Counted from the first letter of the stretch, positions 27,520 to 39,212 are shown. The stretch is 64,000 bases of DNA from Epiperipatus broadwayi (GCA_028023455.1 JAQFVV010000012.1:6484499-6548498), one strand, 5' to 3'. The notes: generated by a model not told the origin, from the letters alone. Numbers and translations are program-made.

Positions 27520-28393
27520 ATAGGTCATTATTAATATTAATTCTTATTAAGCGCAATGTCAGCACGTAATACTTATATAAAGCTAAAGCTTTACTACATG
27601 CGCCTTGAGTGCTTAATTTTAACAAGAGAGACCTCTACAAATCATAACATGAGATTCGACTTTATAAAGATAAGAGGGACCCCCTCTTATCTCTAACCTA
27701 TTTTTCTTAATTATATAGGCAAATCTAAAGCATTTTGATTTGGGAGCATGAAGCTAATAAATTCTTCACTGATTAAGTCCACTATTTCTATTAAACATTA
27801 ACATTTGCGAAATCTTTCGATTTACAATGAGTCAATATTCAGATATTAAATTTAGAAATATTTTGAATCAATTTAAAGTTATAAATATTAATTCTTATTA
27901 AGCGCAATGTCAGCACATAATACTTATATAAAGCTAAAGCTTTAGTACATGCGCCTTGAGTGCTCAATTTTAACAAGAGAGACCTCTACAAATCATAACA
28001 CGAGATTTGACTTTATAAAGATAAGAGGGACCCCCTCTTATCTCTAACCTAGCACTTAATAAGAATTAATATTTATAACTTTAAATTGATTCAAAATATT
28101 TCTAAATTTAATATCTGAATATTGACTCGTTGTAAATCGAAAGATTTCACGAATGTTAATGTTTAATAGAAATAGTGGACTTAATCAGTGAAGAATTTAT
28201 TAGCTTCATGCTCCCAAATCAAAATGCTTTAGATTTGCCTATATAATTAAGAAAAATAGGTTAGAGATAAGAGGGGGTCCCTCTTATCTTTATAAAGTCG
28301 AATCTCGTGTTATGATTTGTAGAGGTCTCTCTTGGTAAATTTAAGCACTCAAGGCACATGTACTAAAGCTTTATATAAGTATAGGTCATTATT
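27520..28393 (+). mobile_element. Tandem-then-inverted element F3 with 13-bp duplication
   Basis: It is flanked by ATAGGTCATTATT at 27520-27532 and 28381-28393. The order is unit A (about 27541-27710), B (27711-27890), a second A (27892-28052), then B and A inverted (28053-28380). The tandem period is 351 bp and the copies are about 95% alike. Each A carries a short hairpin (AAGAGGGACCCCCTCTT). The right end finishes at AAAGCTTTATATAAGT, directly against the duplication. The left end carries about 30 further bases (TTATTAAGCGCAATGTCAGC). The B part shares ATAGGCAAATCT and GAGCATGA with F4. No open frame. Confidence 0.85.
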
Positions 28394-28624
28394 TTAACAT
28401 ATCATTACATATTTGTTAAACCATTTAAGGCTTTATTTTAGTATTTAAATCCAATGATTTTATATTCTTATAATACCATTGCTAGCATATGTCAAATTAT
28501 TAATAAGCCACATAGGGCTTGATCTGATTGGCCTATACCTCTTTTCAGGGACTCACGATCGTCTTCACTTGTCATTCTTCTCTGTAAAGTATATATTTAT
28601 ATTCTGTTTTGATTCACCCATACC
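28394..28624. other. Spacer, no gene seen
   Basis: Unassigned sequence between F3 and the open frame that follows on the minus strand. Confidence 0.45.
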
Positions 28625-28885
28625 TCACCCCAGGGATTCAAAGCCATCCATTTTTTTAATGAACTCATTCATAACTGGAGTCTCCTGGAACATGCAGGTT
28701 AGTGTTTGAAGCTCTGTATGGCTTTGCCATGATATGGACTCATAGTAACTTCCTACCAACCTTTCCTTTATTACTCTCAGCATGAAGCTGGTATACCACC
28801 TTAATAATCGGAGAATGACCTTTTCTTTGCCAAAGCTGCCATTTTTCTCTCTCTCACACTGACATAATGCTAGAACTGCAATTTC
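28625..28885 (-). CDS. Unrecognised 86-codon open frame, GC-richer
   Basis: On the minus strand a frame with no ATG at its start runs from GAA at 28885 to TGA at 28625-28627, bounded upstream by TAG. It reads EIAVLALCQCEREKNG, later VILRLLRWYTSFMLRV and ELQTLTCMFQETPVMN. The residue mix is balanced, unlike the I/N/K/F/Y-rich chance frames elsewhere, and local GC is higher. There is no domain I can name. It may be an internal or terminal exon, a retroelement piece, or chance in a GC-richer repeat. Other frames of the same stretch are also partly open, which lowers confidence. Confidence 0.28.
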   Translation of the reverse strand, partial: EIAVLALCQCEREKNGSFGKEKVILRLLRWYTSFMLRVIKERLVGSYYESISWQSHTELQTLTCMFQETPVMNEFIKKMDGFESLG

Positions 28886-31233
28886 CTATGTTTCGTTCTC
28901 TAGCCTGTTTTAAAAAATAAATCGTAATGATATGTGATAATGAAACGTTTTTCTCTTTGTAATATTTTTTGTTGGAGTTTCAGATCCAACTTCTCATGAA
29001 GCCGCCCTCGCCTTTATTGAAATAAGCCATTCCCCGTATTGATAGAGTTTCACAATATTTGATAGTTAAATGTTGAAAATGTTTAATAAATATATGTTTT
29101 TAGTATAATTTGATCAGAATGTATCCTTACTTAATTGTTGTAAATAAATTCTATAAATGAAAATAAAGTTATGTATCAAATGCCAAGGGCATTCTATGAA
29201 TTCGTATAAACAGTAAAACTCTATTGTCACATCTTTATATGTTTCCTTTTTTTAAATGTATAAAAGTCCACCAACCACCCACATAAATCTATTTTTGTAA
29301 TATTACATAAAATCCGATTTTTAATTATATGTTATGTATTTAAATGCCACACTAAATTCATATCTGTCTAAATAAAATAATTGTATCAAGATCGTCAAAT
29401 ATTTGTAACCAAAAATAAAGTTTTAAAATGCGTGAAGTTGAGTATATATATATATAAAACCATCTTGAATTTTGTCAAAATAAATATTTATATTTTTAAA
29501 CTTAATCCAGTTGTTCGAATCTCCTTAATAATATTTATATTTATGTATGTTTTTAACTTATATCTTGGGTTCATTCAATCTCTCATCATCATCATCATCA
29601 GCTGAGTTCTCATGTAAAACATTGTAGCACCGGGTCAGGATGGAATGAATTTATGTGGTATCATCATAGGTGTTGTCCGTAGTGTTATAGATTTGGGGAA
29701 TGGGCAAACAGGTTAGAATTCATGATTGCTCCTGACCTGTGTATCGCGAGCATGATTGGATTTGGGGTACTTTTGCTCAGATTCTAAGTCTTGTTGGATG
29801 GACATACATTTTCAACCAGTACAGTATAGAGAAAAAAAAGACATTTCAAGGTGATAGAATGTGAATACTCAAGGAATTTTTTATAATAGACAATATATTG
29901 GAAATGAATACTTTTTTCCTTAGTCACTAAATACAAGAAAAGCTAAGTTTAAATTATAGCAGTAATAATCCTTAATCCATAAGCCTTACTATTGAAAAAT
30001 AAATTATCTCATATAACTTTTTATGAAGTAGAAAACTAGTATTTTATCTCATAAAATACTATAAACTTGAACTATGAAAAGGGTATGGAAATATCTTGGT
30101 TTATAAAGACTTAATGTTTGTGATTGATTAAAATAATCAGTGAGTTTATACCTATTTAAAAACTGATTTATATTTCTTATGATAAAAAAAATACAATTTT
30201 TGTTTACAGCAAAAATCTTATGTAAAAGGAACATAAAAAAAAAAACTTAATAAATAAATGCTGAAAAATATTACTAGTAAAGCAAGACTGCAATAATATG
30301 TAGATTTCTATAACTGTGGGTTTATTATAAAGATTTTTGTTTATGATATAATAAAAATATTTTGTTGGCTGTATCTTTGCGATCAATTATACATAATCAA
30401 AAGTGATGATGCACTAGAGAATTCATAAATTATTTGTCAAATGTTAAAATTCCTGATCTTTTATATTTGTTAAAAGTACTTGATAGCATATTCCTAGTCC
30501 TTTTCAAAAATTTTCTTTGCCTGATGTTTAAATTCCTGATCAGTCTTATATCTATCTTGTCTGATGATTAATTCCTAAACTTTCATATATTTTAACAGAT
30601 ATTTATTTTCTGGTTAATTTTAGCTTATTTATTGCTCTTCCCTGTGATTATTAAGTTTTCCCAAACTGCTCTAAGAAACATACATTATCAATCCTGCATT
30701 AGAAACATATGTGGGGTTGTTTTTTTTTTTTTTTGAGAGTAAACACTTTCAGGAAATCTTAACATGTTCATGTATAACTTTATCAGTGAAGAAATGACAC
30801 AAAATAAACTCTCATTCAATATAACTCATTAACAGCCTAAAGAGTATATTATGTTACATGTTTCTTATTAGGATCTAATAATACAGATATGGCACTTCAA
30901 TGTATGAGACGGTATCCAAAAGTAACCAGAATTTTAAAATAAAAAATTGTTGATTTATTTTTACATTTAATCTCTTTCATATTACTATCTATTTGATGCA
31001 ATACAGTGGTCTAAACATGTTTTTCATATTTCAAAGTAGTCTGGAAACATTTGCAAAGTGATGCCTTTTAACACTTGTGGCTTTTTTTACCACTTTTAAG
31101 CCCCCCCCCCCCCAGAAAAAATTTAGATATTTTTTTTATTTCAGAGATTAAAAAATCACACTGAGATTGAGTGAATATAGTTGATAGATAAGTTGGGTAA
31201 TGTTGAATTTAATTAAAAGGTGTTTCACACTCA
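28886..31233. other. AT-rich spacer with a C run, no gene seen
   Basis: Around 29580-29800 a GC-richer stretch (ATC run, then GCACCGGGTCAGGATGG) may be a repeat fragment. A 13-C run lies at 31101-31113. No gene is seen. Confidence 0.5.
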
Positions 31234-31262
31234 AGGTTTTGGAAGATGACACTTCATCAGGG
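31234..31262 (-). ncRNA. Hammerhead-like core, degenerate (PLE type?)
   Basis: Minus-strand sequence CCTGATGAAGTGTCATCTTC is followed by CAAAACC. CTGATGA is the invariant first half of a hammerhead core. GAAG and CTTC form a 4-bp stem II with loop TGTCAT. The second half should read GAAAC but reads AAAAC. Penelope-like elements are known to carry minimal hammerheads, and a PLE relic on the same strand lies 3.6 kb upstream in its reading direction. Probably inactive. Confidence 0.35.
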
Positions 31263-32435
31263 TGAAGCTTGAACTATTTTCTTTATTATAAAATGGGGCA
31301 TTTACATTTTACCACATCATGTAAATGTTTCAGAATTTATAGATAAAATGCCTGACCATTATTAATTAAATTTGAATAAAATCTGCCATTTGCATAAAAA
31401 AAATCAGCATTGTTTTGACTTTGGACATCACTTGAGATACTTTTTAGGGATATGATGAATTTAATATTTCAGTTAAACTACTCATAAACTTATGTTTTTA
31501 TGAGATCAGTTTGCTTGTCATCTATTTCAAGCATTACAACAATTTTCCTACTGCTTTTTGTAAACAAAAACAGAATTTTACATTTTGCTTGAACTTTTCA
31601 GCTATTATAAAACTTAACAAATATGTGAAATCCACATTACTAAAAATATGCTATGTGGCACCTCAATTTCAGACAATGATTTCATTTGGAATATTGATGC
31701 AGAAGGGTTTCTGCAAGAAGTGTGCAACAGCAGAAGTATATACTACCACAGATGCACAAACCAGAGAACAATAATTGTGAATTTTATATTCAAACTTAAT
31801 AGTCAGAATTTTAAATAAAATTACATGTAATGACATAGATGTATAAAAATACAAAAGTAAAACTTTATGAATATAGACCAAATACATTCTCCAGGTATTA
31901 CCATGAAATATGTGAAGAGTATGTAAAAAGTGATGCAGAGCTTTAAAAATGCATTTTCAGCAGAAAGAGTGAAAATAAGTTAATTAATGTTTTGGATGGA
32001 CAGTGATTTAAGAAGAGAACATGTGTTTTATTCTTTGAAACATCGGAGAATAGCAAATTGTGTTTTGTGGGTGTGTGTTTCTGATGTATTTAATCATTGA
32101 AATATTTATAATCTATGAAACCAAGATAATTGTATTTGACAATTTTTGGGCTTTCAATCTGTGATTTATACTACTGATCAAGAATTATCCACTTTTAGTT
32201 TAAATTTTTTAAAATTAATTAATATTAATATTTCACATTTAGCATATGACAATGATGCTAATATAAGGGCCAAACATAATGGACTCCAACAAAGGGTTAT
32301 TAAAATATATTACTGAGCTTTTCTCATTCCATGTGCAAAGCACTGCACATTCATTAAAATTGATAATTAATGATAAGTAACTAAAAATTTATTTGAAACT
32401 CTTAATTTTTTTTTAAATAATACAGAAATTGTACA
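31263..32435. other. AT-rich spacer, no gene seen
   Basis: A plus-strand 87-codon frame at 31511-31774 has no motif and is overlapped by a minus-strand frame. Neither is supported. Confidence 0.5.
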
Positions 32436-32606
32436 AAAACAGGAAAAACTTTCCATACAGTAGTGCCACTCAGTGCAAGCCAGAGTAATCAATGGATGCC
32501 AGAAGGCTTGTGCATAAAATCCTATCTAGTGCCTACTCATCCAATATCCAATATTACTCTGGTTTGCACTGAGTGGCACTACTGTATGGAGAGTTTTTCC
32601 TGTTTT
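32436..32606. repeat. Foldback repeat of family S2
   Basis: The 54-bp arms (32436-32489 and 32553-32606) are nearly perfect complements, for example TAGTGCCACTCAGTGCAAGC. The loop has ATCAATGGATGCCAGAAGGC and CTACTCATCCAATATCCA. The left arm and loop match the non-palindromic copies at 47331-47580 and 54165-54390. Confidence 0.82.
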
Positions 32607-33446
32607 AACAACAGTTATGAGCAAGCATAAGAAATGTGATCATGTGATGTTCAGAAATTGTACAATTATTTTTTCTTATTTGTAAAATGGTGTGCCAACC
32701 TAAAAAAAGTTTTTTCCAAATTTAAATTAAAACCACTTTCTGCCTAGATGGGAAAGTATAATTGAACCAATAATATTGCATGAAAATAACATTAAAGAAG
32801 CATATATGGTCTTTTACAGATATTGCAGAAGGTAATACCAAGGATATCAATTCTAGAGTTCAGATTGTTAATTTAATTTTTAAAATTTATTCATTTAATA
32901 TGTGTGCTCTATTCATATTTGACATGGTATATTATGTCTCATAAATTTTCCAAGAAAAATAATGTAGAAGTTGATATTAAATATACAAACAATTACAGAA
33001 ATATAAAATTTATCATAAATGATTTAAATATATCAGAACTGATCAAAATTTTGAAAACATTATTATTTCTGGAACAGATATAGCAAACATCGATCTTGCT
33101 TTTCCAGAAATACAACAGAGAAAAAAAAATGTTTGAATATGAATTACATAAAAAATAAATGATGCTTCCCAACATTTTAAAATCAACTTCTGTTTCACAA
33201 TTTTAGATACTACCATATTTTCAAAGACCAAGAGATTTATAACGACTTCAAATTTATTCATGATATAAACAAATTAAAAGAATGGAGTCATGAAGATTTT
33301 ATTAGATATAAAAGTATGCGAAATAAAAATTTTGATTGTCAGAGCATTGAAGGCATGGCTCTATTTGAGGGGCTGAAAATATTACAATATTTTATAAAAA
33401 CTGGTGTTTCTTTATGCAGTTTTGAATTATATATATCAAAATAAAT

Positions 33447-33663
33447 AAAACTTTTCTGAAAGCAGCAATTATATTCTGGATTTATTTAACATTATCTACT
33501 TTGGAAGCTTCTGGAGAAAAAAGTTTTCCCCAATTAAAAAATGATTAAAAATTATTTATGATCTGCAATAAAGGAAAAATGCATAACTGATTTATCAGTT
33601 AAGTCTATAGAAAGTAATATTCTAGACATCATCAAAATTTCCAGTTTAATTAAAAAATTTTGA
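33447..33663 (+). pseudogene. hAT transposase remnant, C-terminal dimerisation region
   Basis: Plus-strand frames read LTLSTLEASGEKSFPQLK (about 33487-33540). After a frame change they read SAIKEKCITDLSVKSIES to a TGA at 33661-33663. This matches the conserved C-terminal dimerisation region of hAT transposases, where a P/S-x-x-A-S/G-E-R-x-F-S-x-L-K block is followed by an R-S-x-M-x-x-E-R-L-x-x-L-x-x-x-S-I-E block. Stops and frameshifts show it is dead. Degraded plus-strand coding sense probably extends upstream to about 32740 (IKEAYMVFYRYC), but the motifs there are too weak to assign. It is the only visible trace of an autonomous hAT source in the window. Confidence 0.75.
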
Positions 33664-34154
33664 AACCATCAAAACCAGAAGAATTAATATATAAATAAAA
33701 ATTGCCTCTTTTGTTAAATAAAATTTTATTGAATTAATTTTAATTCCAAATTTAATTTGATGGAATTGGGAGATCTGAATTAAAGTTGCATGAAGGTGGT
33801 TTCTTACCTAAGAGGTGGTTTTCTATTTATTTAATTGGTCTGTGCTAACTAGTAATGGCTATAATGTCTATTGTGTATTTGTTAGATATTAAACTTTTAT
33901 TTAAATAAATTATGATCTAAAATACATTCTAAAGTGTATCATATAGTCATTATATATGTATAAATATATGGTCATTAATATGGAATTATGATTTTAAAAC
34001 GGCATTAGATAACTAGGGAATTTAAATTATGTGATGTTGGAAGAGTAGACAACATATGATTAAGTCAATCCATATAAAACATGAAGATGGCGGCCTCATA
34101 AACACCTAATATTATTCTAGAAAAATATTAATCTGGAATTTACTGTATAATATT
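33664..34154. other. AT-rich spacer, no gene seen
   Basis: No feature is recognised. Confidence 0.5.
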
Positions 34155-34530
34155 TATAGTCATCATTTTCAACCATGACCTTTTGTGCTGCATCATAACA
34201 CATTTTCTTACCTCATCCACCCATCTCACATGTAGTCACTTTCTAGGACTTTTACATTTACAACCTCTTTATATTATATTTAAGACTTCAATTATCCATA
34301 TATTATTACTTCTTCTAGCAATAAGTCCAGGCTAAGAAACTTGGATAAAAGAAAAAAATATTATTACAATGTAAGTATTTCACTTTTGATCCTTTATTGA
34401 TACTTCCACTGTACATTATTGATTGGTATAAAATTTATGTGTTGCTTTTCTATTAAATGTTCAAATCTTAGAATACCAAATAAACTGGTAAAACATATTT
34501 ATTAAAAATCATGCTTTTCCAACCCAAAGG
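34155..34530 (-). pseudogene. RTE-like LINE, 3'-end fragment (copy C)
   Basis: Over about 375 bp it matches the 3' part of the minus-strand LINE copy at 42233-44500. Matching words include CATCCACCCATCTCACATGT, TCAATTATCCATATATTATT and ACTGGTAAAACATATTTATT. It encodes, with many lesions, the region after the RT domain that contains WAGHIARK in copy A. It lies opposite in orientation to copy A about 0.9 kb away and is clearly the most diverged of the three. Confidence 0.75.
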
Positions 34531-34869
34531 TGGATTTAATATTAATTTTCCCTTTGTAATACATGTAATTCTTTTGTGTAAGTAAGCAAACTTTTTCTTC
34601 TTTTTCTTCCTTTATTGTATTTAGCTGAATGCACTTTCACTGATAAGCACCATGACCACATCTCTCTAGATTCATAGTGTTGCTGCTTTATTTATAATCC
34701 ATCTTGATTATTCATATTATGTAAATCAATTCATTTAAATATTCTGTCAGTATGATAATTGAATGGAATTTTCTCTATTATTATGTTTTCTAATTGGATA
34801 AACCAGGCTTCTTTTACTGTTCTTTTTTGGTCCCATTGTGTTTCATTTACACCATGTTGTCAGACTGTG

Positions 34870-36760
34870 AATCAAAGCTAAGACTATGTTTTTTTTTTTC
34901 ATGATCCAAGAACATGGACTTATATTGGAGATTTTCTTTGATGTGCTTATATAAATATTTATGCTGCACTATTCTGGTTGCAATGTTGGTCTTGACTCAC
35001 TATAATATATGGCTAAGAAACCTGGGTCATTTGTACTAGCCTCATATATTATCTGTAGTGTCTCTTCCTTTGGTAATCTGTCTTTTGCATTATTTATCAG
35101 CCTGTTGAGGTTTTCTGGAATTTAGAAGCTCATGTTATATTTTGAGTCACAGATCTTTTTCATTTTATTCAGTAGTTTAAGAATATAATATATGTTAACC
35201 CATGGCTTTATATTATCTTGTGGTTTATAATTTGCTTAATTTATTTTTTTTATTTTTTCATCAGTATATTTTTATTGTATCTTAGGCTACACAAACATTT
35301 TATATATTCATATATATTATTTTTCCTATCTGCTTTGTAATTTCAAAGCAATCGATTTTCATTAAGAAATCCCTTGAAAACTGTCAGTTTGTGTGACAGT
35401 AATGTTTTGAATTGTGGGTAAATAAAGCCTTTTATTTTAAGTTTTATTTTATTTTTTTATTTTATTTTATTTTATTTCAAAATATGCAAATAAAGATTGA
35501 TTATGATGAGTTAGAAGAAGTTAACAATTTCAAATACCTTGGTCAGGTTATTAATACAGATGAAAACATAATGGATGAAATTAATCATAGAATTAAACTT
35601 GGTTGGAGTGCTTTTGGTAGAAATAACTTGATACTTACAAGAAATATGCCTATGTGTATGAAAAGGAAGGTTTTTAACAAATGTGTTTTGCCAGTTCTTA
35701 ATTATGGATCTGAGACTTGGACACTCTAATAGAAGAGCAATACAGAGACTTCAGACCATTCAAAGAAATATGGAGAGAGAGATGCATGTTGGGAGTAACA
35801 AGAAGAGAACAAACAGGTGTTACTGACCTCATTGAAAAAATTAAAAGACTGAAATGGAGTTGGGCTGGACATATTGCTAGAAAAGATGATAATAGATGGA
35901 CAATTGAAATCTTAAACTGGATTCCAAGAGATTGTAAAAGGGTCAGAAAAAGACTACATGTGAGATGGATGGATAAAATAAGGAAGGGTGAAGGAGTGAT
36001 GTGGAGAAAAGAAGTTAAAGATCAGAGGAGATGGATTGAACTAGGAGACACCTTCACCCTGCAGTGATTGATAATGATTGATGATGATGATTTTAAGTGA
36101 TTTTATCACCATTTTATAATCCAAGATGCTTTAGTTTCTTAAGATTATTATATTTAGATATTTTATACTATGTGCATCATTTTCGTTTTCTATTTTCCAT
36201 ATCACTGATAACTCATTGGCCAGTAAATTGCCCTTTTCTATAATTGTTTGTTCAGAGGCACTTACCTGTAAGTCATCAATATATTTTTATATATTATATT
36301 TGAATCTTTCTCTATGAATCTTGTTATTAGTTTTTCTTCTTTATTTGCTAATGTTAGGCAACATATACTTCCACTATTAGGCAGTCCCATTAACCATGCA
36401 TTTTCCATTCTAAAATTTTCATTATCAAATTTAGCTACTATGTTCTTGAGAATTCAGTTAAGTACTTCTATGATGAACTGATTTTTAGTGAGTTTTTAAT
36501 AATATTTATAGAAGTTTTTTGTGGTACTGATTCATGTAAATTGATTATGTTCAGTGAGGCCAATTTGTTTTAGTCCTTTATGTCTGCATTTTATATTGAT
36601 TGGATTAGCTCAAAGGATGATTTGACTCTATACTTCCTGAACCCTAAATGGTTATTTAGCTACTCTGCTATAGTAGTTGTAACTTTGTAATAATATGCAC
36701 ATTCAAAATCTAGCATCAATTTTGTAAGGGGTATGTTGTTTTATTCACTATTACATTTGT
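34870..36760 (-). pseudogene. Penelope-like element reverse transcriptase relic
   Basis: Minus-strand frames give, in order from high to low coordinate, FRKYRVKSSFELIQSI, KLASLNIINLHESVP (about 36500-36565), AWLMGLPNSGS (about 36370-36395) and KYIDDLQVSASEQTI (YIDD at 36272-36283). This is the RT motif order of Penelope-like elements: SFDVxxLxTSVP, then GLxMGSPxSG, then YxDD. After the inserted LINE (35443-36089), PQFKTLLSHKLTVFKGF continues the post-RT part. The first catalytic Asp is Asn (SLNII for SFDV) and there are many stops, so it is dead. A GIY-YIG nuclease domain is not recognisable. Decayed coding sequence may extend to about 37400. Confidence 0.68.
35443..36089 (+). pseudogene. RTE-like LINE, 5'-truncated (copy A), in the PLE relic
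   Basis: This is the C-terminal half of a LINE ORF2. It begins at a T-rich stretch and QNMQIKIDYDELEEVN, continues NKCVLPVLNYGSETW, changes frame at about 35720 and ends WSWAGHIARKDDNRW ... WIELGDTFTLQ with TGA at 36065. This is the post-RT region shared by apurinic-endonuclease LINEs of the RTE type. The 3' end is a TGATGATGA-type tail. A 9-bp direct repeat, ATTTTAAGT (35434-35442 and 36090-36098), marks the target duplication. It is the least damaged of the three copies, with one frame change and few stops. Confidence 0.85.
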
Positions 36761-38070
36761 GAACAACCATTATTGTTAGGGATACTTTTTAATTATTCTA
36801 CTCTGTTTTACACTTTTTGCAGTGCTTTCTTGTACTTTTACATTTGGTGGCTTTTATATTATACATAATGATTTTGTTAAATGTTAACTTTTCACTTTGC
36901 TGTCTGTTTTTCTGTGTGTGTTTGGTCTTATATTTAACAGAAATCAGTTGTCTTATCTTCTTTTATTCAGATAATTTTGTTCTTATTTACAAAATTTTAA
37001 AAGTATCTTGTATTTTATTTCAACTGTGGTTTATGGGCCTACTGGGATCGATCTCAGCATCTTTGGAAAATATGTGAAAATTTTGTCAGTGTCTTCAGCA
37101 TTTTGATATTTTCCCTTAGTCTGCTATCATTTTCAGGTGTGAGTTTTTCTATGATCCCCTTACATATTTTGGACCATTTTTCTGCAAGTTGGTCTTAAGT
37201 TAGGTTAATAAGGCTTTCTTTTGTGTTGGTGTTTATTCAGACTTCTTATTTTTCTTGTGTATCTGAAGCCTAGTTTTTTAGATATATTATTACAGTGTTC
37301 TCTTAATTGTTGTGGTATTTTATAGTGATGTATTATTATTCTTTTCTTGTGTATGTTGATGATCAAACTTTTTTTGCAACCTTGCATTATATATTTTAAT
37401 AGTTGCCTTTTTTATATAGATGGTTGCTTTATCGTGTTAGTGGATAGATCTGTTAAAATTTATTTGGCAGTATTTTTGAAATATCTGATGTTTTCAGAAT
37501 TTATTCAACAATATTAGTATTTTAATTTAGGTTTTTAGCTTGATAATCTAACAAAAAAAGTGAAAAATAGTTGCAAGATAAAAAGCACTTTATATCCAAA
37601 AAAGGCAGCTCAAAATTTTTTTTAAATGTCTTCCATGATAAAAACCATAAACTAGAACTAATCTGGGAATAATTTGGAAGATAATGCGTTATTAAGCACT
37701 GACATCTACTGATTACTAGATGGTATAAAACTAGTGAGAATAGAAAAATATGCTAATGAATTGTAATGTGTAGATATAGGTCATAGAATGATTTGTTGAT
37801 CATATCATGATAAATTTAAATATTCTGAATATATAGTATTATATTCTTAACTTCTGCCATTAAAACCTTTTCATATTACAGACATCCACTTCCCAATATC
37901 TAAAAATTTTCATACCAGATATAAAAACATGTAAGAAAATGTTAGAAAATAAATACTTTTTTTTTATTAAAATAAATTAAAATTTATTAGATACAATTGA
38001 ACATGTTTATCTATACATAGATTCTTCTATAATTCAAATTTTTACACATGTCCTGCACATGGCCATTCAT
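36761..38070. other. Decayed spacer, possibly upstream part of the PLE relic
   Basis: 36761-37400 is GC-richer than average and may be the eroded N-terminal part of the Penelope-like element. I could not recognise motifs in it. From 37400 to 38070 nothing is seen. Confidence 0.4.
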
Positions 38071-38262
38071 TCACTCTGGTAAGAGCTTGCATGTGATCCA
38101 AGACTGTGAGTCCATTGCCCTTTTTGGCACTCCTCCAGAAGGGTTGATTTTCCTATCCTCAGATTTCATGAAGGAAAGCCGAAGTCCAGAGCCAGCAATA
38201 TATCGAAGCCTGTTCATCTGCTTGAGTAATTTGTTATAGATGTTGCAGACACCACTGATTAG
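38071..38262 (-). CDS. Unrecognised 63-codon open frame (possible exon)
   Basis: On the minus strand the frame between TAG (38263-38265) and TGA (38071-38073) is open and reads VCNIYNKLLKQMNRLR, then AGSGLRLSFMKSEDRK and PKRAMDSQSWITCKLL. It is GC-richer than the neighbourhood and balanced in residues. A CTAATCAG acceptor-like word precedes it. At its end CCAGAGTGAAT offers either the stop or a weak donor. I do not recognise the family. The opposite strand is also open over the same span, so chance within a GC-richer repeat is a real alternative. Confidence 0.28.
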   Translation of the reverse strand, partial: LISGVCNIYNKLLKQMNRLRYIAGSGLRLSFMKSEDRKINPSGGVPKRAMDSQSWITCKLLPE

Positions 38263-38378
38263 CTATATATCGGAGATGATACACTTGACATCTGGATAGC
38301 TGTTAAAGCCAAAATACGTATTGGTAATTATTGAAATTTCTTCTGTAGAAGAGTCAGTGGTAAGAAATGTGTAATAAT

Positions 38379-38461
38379 AGAAGGGTACTTGAAAGTCTGA
38401 GTTCAAATCCCCTATATTTGCAATTGGGCTCCAGGTATGTGAAGAGTTCCTGTATTTCAAA
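38379..38461 (-). repeat. Dispersed repeat R2, second fragment
   Basis: Reverse complement of 9142-9226 over about 83 bp, including the GAGTTCAAATCCCCTATATT B-box-like word. Confidence 0.6.
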
Positions 38462-39212
38462 TATTTTTAACACTATGTAAAAAAAATACTGCAAAAATTA
38501 CAAAATTTATTTTAGATATATTAATATTAATATCAAATTGCTTTTGTCATTTATCCTAATGACTTCCAAACAATGCTAATAAATTTATATATAGTTTTTC
38601 GTTAATATAGTTTTTGTAAGAAATCCAACTGACTGGAATAAAGAAATCACTTAGGCTAATAAAGAAAACAATTCAATAACTAATACATTTAACCCTCAAC
38701 TAACTATTGACCTTGACAACTATTGAAAATTTTTTTTAAATAAAAAGATAAAATAATATTTGCCTAATTGTGTCCCTATTAAATATTATTCATTTGATTG
38801 CGTGATATCAAGGATTGCAGAGAATTGAAAGATCGCTGCTCTTTTCTAAACACTTTAATGTGACCACAATTACTGCATAGTAATTAAATTTTTCCTGTAA
38901 ACATTTAAATAAAAATACTGAGACAACGTATAAAGTATTATTTAAGTGAATAGGGTAGTCAAATTAGATTTAAAAACAAGAGCATCTGCCTTGTTCCACT
39001 AGAAATGACTCTTGAAAATAATTTTTAATAAAGTAACAATAATTTATATGGAAAATAAATAAATGTATTTACATATGTCTATGTACGTGTGTTTGTTTGT
39101 TTTTTAATGCTAATTCTGTTTGATGTGAAGATTTAATGTTAGTGTGTTATAATAGTCTAATGCAAACTATAAGTTATTATATGTTTCTCAAATAATTGTA
39201 CTTTTTTTTTAT
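38462..39212. other. AT-rich spacer, no gene seen
   Basis: No feature is recognised. Confidence 0.5.
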
